Source: Isoetes taiwanensis
Taxonomy: Eukaryota; Streptophyta; Lycopodiopsida; Isoetales; Isoetaceae
Assembly: GCA_021234155.1 (NCBI GenBank)
Contig: JAJEKV010000236.1
Span: 120,001 to 184,000 of the forward strand
Direction: 5' to 3'
DNA length: 64,000 bases
Position 1 is the stretch's first letter; every line of letters starts with the position of its first letter. Under the pieces are notes generated by a model, which did not search any database, was not told the origin of the DNA, and saw only the letters and a program-made list of their open reading frames with translations. Below, piece by piece: positions 58,301 to 64,000 of the stretch. The translations under genes and the position numbers were made by a program.

Positions 58301-61104
58301 AGGAGGTTGCAAATGGGAAAACATTTTGATGCAAAGGGTGAAACATTCAAGACCCAAGTAAAAGTCTTGGAATGCGCAATGTGTACAAAAGTTGGAGTGT
58401 GTCGAGGATTATGCATACGTAGGTAAAAGGACTATTCAAATGACTAGAATGGTAGAGAATGTGGATTTCGAATGCCCTCAACATCATGAATTATTCAAGG
58501 TTGCTTAGCTCTTGGTAGAGTTAACCCAGATGTGGGACTCAATTACATTGGCCATCTCTATTAACAGAAGATGGGCCAAGGCACCTATTACCATTGGCGC
58601 GTAATTGTCTAGATATCACTTACAAAATGTTGAACGTAGGCAAACATATGGGGATAAGATTCCAACATCCTCAACTTGGGGATGGGGATAGGATCATAAT
58701 AACCTAGATGCAGAAACAGAGTCAAAAAGGACAAAGCATTCTTGAACTTACGGAAAAAAAGTTAATTGTTGCTAAAGGTTGAACTCAGATGGAATGATGA
58801 AATGGAAGTTACGATTAATAAACCTTGATGTGCAGTGTTAACCACATACCCTTGCAAGTTATACTGCTCCAACCGTCCACCATTGTTAGATCTCATTGTG
58901 GGTATATCACATAATCTTCTGAATATGCTTTTTCAAAGAATATTCTGTGGATTAATGCAATAATCTTTCGAATATACATTTTTAAAAAATATTCTTCTGT
59001 GGTTTAAACCAAAATACTCTGTTCCGGTTCTGCTCCGCCATAGCCATGGAAGTACTCTGCTCTGCCATACATTTGCAAGCATGGATGCATTAAATGCTAT
59101 AGAATCATGACATCTACTACTAACTTTATACACTTGCTCCAGCAATTCTTCCTATACCTTAACTTTATGATAGTTTATAAGAATAGTGCCATTTTTGCAA
59201 AAACGTAGCTGTTATGCTCAAATTCATCTGACTTTTTGCCGAGTTAAAGAAACTCTATGCTGGTCTCCAATGTGTAATATTGCTAAGTACTTCAGAAACA
59301 TTATCCCATTTAATTTTTGCAGCAAAAGCACTTCCTCTGTCTCAGATCCTCATGTCTAGAGAACACTAGAAAAATCATGCTAAAAGGATTTTTTTCAAAT
59401 TCATAAGATCCATTGCTGTCTCTAACTGGATGCTCTATTCATTGTTACTTCACCAACAGCTGCAAAAGCCAGAAGAAGCATGCCATATGTCTTAGAAGCA
59501 GGAGCGATCTTCAGTAGGGGCATTTTTTCAAGAATCTTAAATGTAGCTTATAAGAGCATAGGCCAGTACCTGTCTCCCTTCATCTGCATGGAAACTGCCA
59601 ATTTACTGTCAGACATTTTTGGTGGTGAATAGTCTGATAATGCGCAACATTCTGACCTAAAGAATGCAAAATTAGCACAGAATTCACATTACTAAGAACA
59701 AAGATATAACGGAACTGAGAAGGGAGTATAGTGCAAACATTGAACTCTTAATTTCTGCCTGGAATATAACCTTGTAAGCTTGCAGGAAATGCCTCATTCT
59801 TAAACATAGAAAGCTATTCCAGTAATCACTAGCACAACATTTGAGGATTCAACTAAGAACAACAAACAAGAAGTTATTACTATGGACAGGAATATAAGAT
59901 TAAGAAAGGAAATTTTAAGGGCCTTAACAATATACCTTTGAGAACCTGCACTGGCTGAACGTTCTTGACATATTTTTAAAGCTTCCACATCTTCATGGGA
60001 CTTGTTAAAAAATGTCCAACTCTGGCAATCTCATGGCATCCCAACTCCTGCCCTCGTACAACCTTAGGCAATACATTTATGGCCAACCTTTATAAGATGC
60101 ACAAATCACAAGCAACCTACCCACAAAAACCACTTCAACCTCTCCATGTAACTCTATTGTGGCCACCTACAGGACAAGCCTCAAACATCTTCCTGCTTAA
60201 ACCGAGCAACAACTAATGCTGTACTTAAAGCCAAACAATTCCCCCTGTGTTATCTACTGTCTATCTCTGCCTTATGTAGCAGATGTTGAGACTACAACTG
60301 CAGGCATGTCCCGCTACCATGAACTGACCTACCAAAAGACATACCATAATTACTAAAGCACCTCATGTGCCAGATACATTTTGAAATGAGCAAAATGGTG
60401 GGGAAAATTCTGTCAATAATACGTTTAGCACCATGCTATCAAGCACACTATAGAAACCACCTATTTTTTATTAATATTTTGCGTTGTGCTGGTAAGCATC
60501 CTTCAGTAGAGTGACACTATTTTTGAGCGGCATGACCTCTGAGTTTGAGTATCATTATTTTCCTCTTTCTCAGTAGCGTTATCTGATTGCATCTAGTGGA
60601 CATGCTTTGCAAGAGTTGCCTTAGCTTTAGAGGGATCCAGAATGGAGACAACATATTCTGCCAAACACAAGCATAGCATCTACTTTAGGGGCCCTAAAGC
60701 TTCCAAGTTAGATCCGTGAATATTCTACAAAAGACTTATTGACCTTGCAGCCCCATGTTAATATCATATCATAAGAAAATGCTAGAATCTTTCTATAACA
60801 GTAGTCCATGCCCGTGCCGCATACTGATATAGCATTTGGGGCTCATTGGTGACAAAGTTATGATCTATGATCATCTGTGACAGTACTCGATGCTTGTAAC
60901 GAACCTATTGAAGACCAAACGAAACCTCAGGTAACTTAGTTGGTTTACTCTTTATCTGTGCTCTACATAATGGGCATTCTTTCCTCTTCTGATGTTCCCA
61001 TATATCAAATGCACATGTCATGCATACCTTTGCATGACCACAGGGCAATAACGCTCTACCGCCTGCTGCATCTTCTTGAAAATTGAAAGCACAAACTGCA
61101 CATT
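55305..61104 (-). CDS. Probable multi-exon RING plus WD40 protein gene (E3 ligase candidate)
   Basis: Six exon-like pieces with splice borders join in phase in the order 60916-61104 (RING), 59936-60000 (SHEDVEALKICQERSASAGS), 59570-59656 (CALSDYSPPKMSDSKLAVSM), 56014-56146 (TLLPLSVTGFLLKSF), 55447-55578 (WD40 strand VGDETVRIW) and 55305-55375. Phases: RING exon ends at a codon boundary; 59936-60000 ends with two bases; 59570-59656 supplies one and leaves two; 56014-56146 supplies one and ends on a boundary; 55447-55578 is 44 whole codons. More exons may lie in 56147-59569. A RING followed by a WD40 substrate-binding domain would make a ubiquitin ligase; that they are one gene is inference. 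An in-frame TAG at 60905 would end the RING protein early if the weak donor at 60915 is not used. Confidence 0.45.
55447..55578 (-). CDS. WD40-type exon
   Basis: Acceptor GGTTAG, donor AAAAG|GTAATT, 132 bases, 44 open codons: VGDETVRIWTIGTDGYRL then LTLIYVCSTYDVRKCNRKQ and a charged end. GDETVRIW is the classic D-strand signature of a WD40 blade. Confidence 0.65.
56014..56146 (-). CDS. Exon upstream of the WD40 exon
   Basis: Acceptor CCGTGCAG, donor CATCAA|GTACGT, 133 bases. One base completes a codon, then 44 open codons (TLLPLSVTGFLLKSFIEHRH...GGKNISIAGRHQ) leading in phase into VGDETVRIW. Confidence 0.55.
56147..59569. other. Intron or intergenic sequence; no exon I can support
   Basis: A/T-rich with small chance frames (56470-57033 and 57630-57959 on the minus strand are the longest and have no recognisable motif). 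If the RING and WD40 exons belong to one gene, this is intronic and may hide short exons. Confidence 0.4.
60905..61104 (-). CDS. RING-HC (C3HC4) exon
   Basis: The frame gives CAVCAFNFQ...LLPCGHAKVCMTC...KECPLCRAQ: Cys-x2-Cys-x16-Cys-x-His-x3-Cys-x2-Cys-x12-Cys-x2-Cys, a complete RING-HC ligand set. The following residues are SKPTKLPE, then either a donor (GAG|GTTTCG) or VSFGLQ and a TAG at 60905-60907. The acceptor GTGAG just before the first Cys codon is weak, and the upstream exon candidate (about 61200-61270, LLEENGNQKQALLEQWSV) does not join in frame, so the N-terminus is unresolved. Confidence 0.65.
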
Positions 61105-62852
61105 CTCACAAAAGCTATTAGATGTTCTTCAGGTTAATATAGCTATAGTAAAGCAACTTACATCATTTCTGATCAAAGAACCTTCTTTGCTTCAAAGATC
61201 CCTCTTTAATTTTTCCTTTCACCGACCATTGTTCAAGCAATGCTTGTTTCTGGTTCCCATTTTCCTCCAGGAGCTGCATGCAACAAACTTGCCATCAGAA
61301 CATACACATGATTGAAGCACAAGATTAGTAAGATATCTATAAGTACTATAAGGTCCTGGATGTGGGTGCAACTGGAGAGAATGACAGATTCTTTTGTGCA
61401 TTGGTTTAAATATCATTGTAAAGCATAATTTATCCCTAATGTTTCTATGAGTGCACACAATGAACAAAATGTTTTCTCGACCAATGACCTGTTTACAACC
61501 ATTATACCATATCTTGTGCAAACCATTACAAGTAAAGCTGGGAAGCTTTCCACCCACCACAAGTTTAGCTGGAGAGCTTCCCACCATTCTAGGCCATGAA
61601 AGAATAGCTCTTAGACAGCCTCTGAGACCTCTGAGGCAAAGCTTGTGAATATATTATTACATATGTCATGTATAATTATATAACATACACATTTTCTATA
61701 CAATATATGCCATATATAATTATTTACATATGTCATGTATAATTATATAACATACACATTTTCTATACAATATATGCCATATATAATTATATGATATAAA
61801 CATATATGACATATATTAGATAGGTCATGAATAATTATATGACATAAACGACATATATTGCATATGTCATGGATAATTATATGACATAAATAATATATGA
61901 CATATGTTGCATATGCCATATAAAACATAATTATGTCATAGATTATATACATATACATAACTATCACTACTTATGTAAAGCAGTATAATTTGTTCTTAGA
62001 AAAATCGATATCTAATATTCCTGGGCTGAGAAGAGCCCACAGCTTGACACGTCTATTAATTTAGGCCTTCCTAAAATAAGAAGAGAAAAATTTGTTGCTG
62101 CTACACGTGTCATGAACCAAGCCGCATCCAACCCTCTTGCTGATCCAGAAACTCCAGATAGAGGCCGCCGCAATCCATTGTTGCGGATCTTCAATGATTG
62201 GCCACTTCAATGATTGGGTTTCTGTCTCTTCGTACATGGCCTTGCCTGGTTGAGTAAAATGGAAATCTTGGCTGAATCTCATTGAATTCCATGAATTTAG
62301 TGAAAAATACCATGACATTTATGGAGGAATCTTTGTGTGACTATAAAATTAGAGTTCCATTAGAGGCAATTTGGGATACAAGTTTGTCCTCCTAAGAAAA
62401 TTATATAATATTTTTCATTTTTTTTGTTTTCAATATGGTAGGGTGCAACCACCATTTACCTAACGTACACCAAACTTTTCCAACAACTTTTTTCCCAACT
62501 ACTACTCCACAAAACGCTCCATCGAAATTTCTCTTCCCTTAAATGCTCCATCGAATGAGTTTTGTCCCGTTTGAGACCATGTCTGGATACCGTGTCCATA
62601 TCCACGTCATAAATTGAAGCTTGAAGCTTTTTCGACCAATTCCGTCCACGTCATCAATCCCAATCCATATGGAGATGGAAACCGAGTTTTTTCCTTTTCT
62701 TGTTTTGGCACCTCATAACTTTCCTTTCCAGATTTACAATGAGAATTCGAATTTGGAGCTTCCCTCTTTTACATCTCAAATTTGAATTTAGAGGTAAATC
62801 ATAGAATTTTCTAAATGGTTTGCTTGTTGGTTTTGTTTTCACTTCTTCCACG
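61105..62852. other. Mostly noncoding; A/T-rich tandem repeat inside
   Basis: 61271-61650 and 61800-62852 show no gene I can support. A minus-strand frame at 62061-62318 has mixed composition and a duplicated CCAATCATTGAAG word but no recognisable motif. Confidence 0.45.
61657..61970. repeat. A/T-rich tandem repeat with a 66 bp perfect duplication
   Basis: TTACATATGTCATGTATAAT through ATATATGCCATATATAATTA is repeated at 61657 and 61722; degenerate ATATGTCAT/ATAATTATATGACATA words continue to about 61970. Nearly every word is palindromic. Confidence 0.85.
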
Positions 62853-63998
62853 ATGACTGAAATCAGGATTCTTTTGCCTGAGGAGTATGCACAGACATGG
62901 AAAAAGAAACGAGGAGGACTTAAAGGAAAGATTGATGAAGATAAACTTAGATCAGAAGGAGCAAAGAATGCAGATATATAGGCACATGGAAGCATTTATC
63001 CCCGGGATCCTATAAGCGGTAAATTTCCAGAATTCAATTCTATTACTGGCTTGGTTAAGTTTGTTTGTGAGGGAAGGAACGGTCTATTAGGATATTGTGA
63101 AAATATGTGGAAATACATAGGCCATCTCTGTTCTATAATCCAGGGCAATGTGCAAGCAATTGAAGCACATAAGCGTGAATTTGAAAGCCTATTGTCAGAA
63201 AAGGCTTCATTGCTCTCGCAGGTTGTAACTTTGAAGAGGAACTTGATGCAACCTCAAAACGAAAATACCTTAAAGGATTTTATTATCAAACAATCAGAGA
63301 GAGAGAAGTTCCAAGTTGAGAATTTTCGCATGAGAGCTGAATCTACAGTTAAATGTCTGGAAGCTCGCTTAAAAAGACTGAAGAAAACTTCTATGGGATT
63401 CCGGGAAAGGAAAAAGAGTATGAAACCTATTGAGGTTTTAGCTCCAAAGGGGGGAGCGGCAAGGCAAAGGGTTTACGTTGTTCGTCAAGTCTTGAACAGT
63501 AAGAAAAAGAGTGGAGTTGTAAGAAAAAATGTTGGAAACTTTCTTGTGAACATGGTTTCAAAAGATGAAATTCTTGACTTGTTAAATGCGCCATGCAATG
63601 CAGCATTGAAGAGAGATATTTTAGATATGATCATAAATGAGATTGCTTCAAACATGGATGCAGACGAGGTACAAGCAACTTGCGATTCTATTGGTCTGAG
63701 TAGACAGGGTTATAGGAACCTCTTCAAACCTTTTCAAGCTGCATTGAGAACACTTGGCACTAAGAAGGTCATTATACCTCGTCCATATGCGATTGAAACT
63801 AGCAGGAGGAAGAGGAATGCAAGGGTTGATGAGGTACTTGGTGGTATGCATTCAATCCAATCTGGAGCCCCATTGCTTGCAAGTAGATCGAAAAATAACA
63901 AAAGCGAAACAATGGGATTGAATGAGAAAAACAATGTTTGGTTTGATTTGGAAAGCATCTTAAAACTTATGGTTGCTTTCCAGTTGGATGCTGCCTAG
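62853..63998 (+). CDS. Coiled-coil protein of unknown family, frame interrupted by one TAG
   Basis: The ATG at 62853 opens MTEIRILLPEEYAQTWKKKR and stays open for 42 codons to a TAG at 62979-62981. The same frame then continues without another stop for 338 codons to a TAG at 63996. Parts: FNSITGLVKFVCEGRNGLLG, a long coiled coil (about codons 85-190, EAHKREFESLLSEKASLLSQ), a basic stretch (MGFRERKKSMK), and a helical C-terminal domain (SKDEILDLLNAPCNAAL, IINEIASNMDADEVQATCDS, RQGYRNLFKPFQAALRTLG, KVIIPRPYAI). No catalytic motif recognised. The long frame and even composition argue for a real or recently real protein. Either the TAG is a single nonsense change, or the second part starts at a downstream Met. 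Possible mobile-element protein; unproven. Confidence 0.6.
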
Positions 63999-64000
63999 TG

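Overview
The window looks like nuclear DNA from a land plant with a large, repeat-rich genome. The evidence is two intact methyltransferase genes of the At1g29790 type, a decayed ARIA-type ARM-BTB gene with plant-like introns, plant-style LTR retrotransposons primed by initiator tRNA-Met, and many LINE fragments. A fern or other non-seed plant is my guess from overall character; nothing seen proves it.

Layout. 1-4664 is the 5' part of a minus-strand LTR retroelement (element A): LTR, primer-binding site, two accessory ORFs, running off the left edge. 4941-6445 is a complete but tiny (1.5 kb) LTR element. 7.3-8.1 kb is a minisatellite built on GGTGTTTCTGGCCA. 8.2-16.1 kb is a CpG-rich tract full of palindromes close to TCTCGACTCGCGAGTCGAGA, with decayed minus-strand coding pieces including an FCP1-type phosphatase domain whose nucleophile is changed. 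17.6-20.3 kb is a broken transposase-like gene (GHTHDDID signature). 22.1-23.6 kb is a composite satellite that cuts into a second LTR element (element B, 23599-33419, minus strand). Element B has a truncated Ty3/gypsy-type gag-pol, the same two accessory ORFs as A, a primer site and a 5' LTR.

The most striking observation is the first accessory ORF of element B. It opens with MARTKQTARK, identical to the start of histone H3 through Lys9, in a frame of only 59 codons at 31042-31221. The related copy in element A keeps only a loose version. It may be a histone-tail mimic carried by a retrotransposon.

The right half is more genic. It holds a decayed ARIA-like gene (33.8-35.2 kb), a tandem pair of methyltransferase genes (37.1-40.8 kb), a family of LINE fragments sharing a 3' signature and pentanucleotide tails (35.6-36.6, 42.0-43.8, 45.7-49.1 kb), an RBR-type RING2 ORF with a degenerate second copy (50.6-52.2 kb), a probable multi-exon RING plus WD40 gene on the minus strand (55.3-61.1 kb), and an unknown coiled-coil ORF interrupted by one in-frame TAG (62853-63998). 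Only the two methyltransferase genes can be called intact with confidence.
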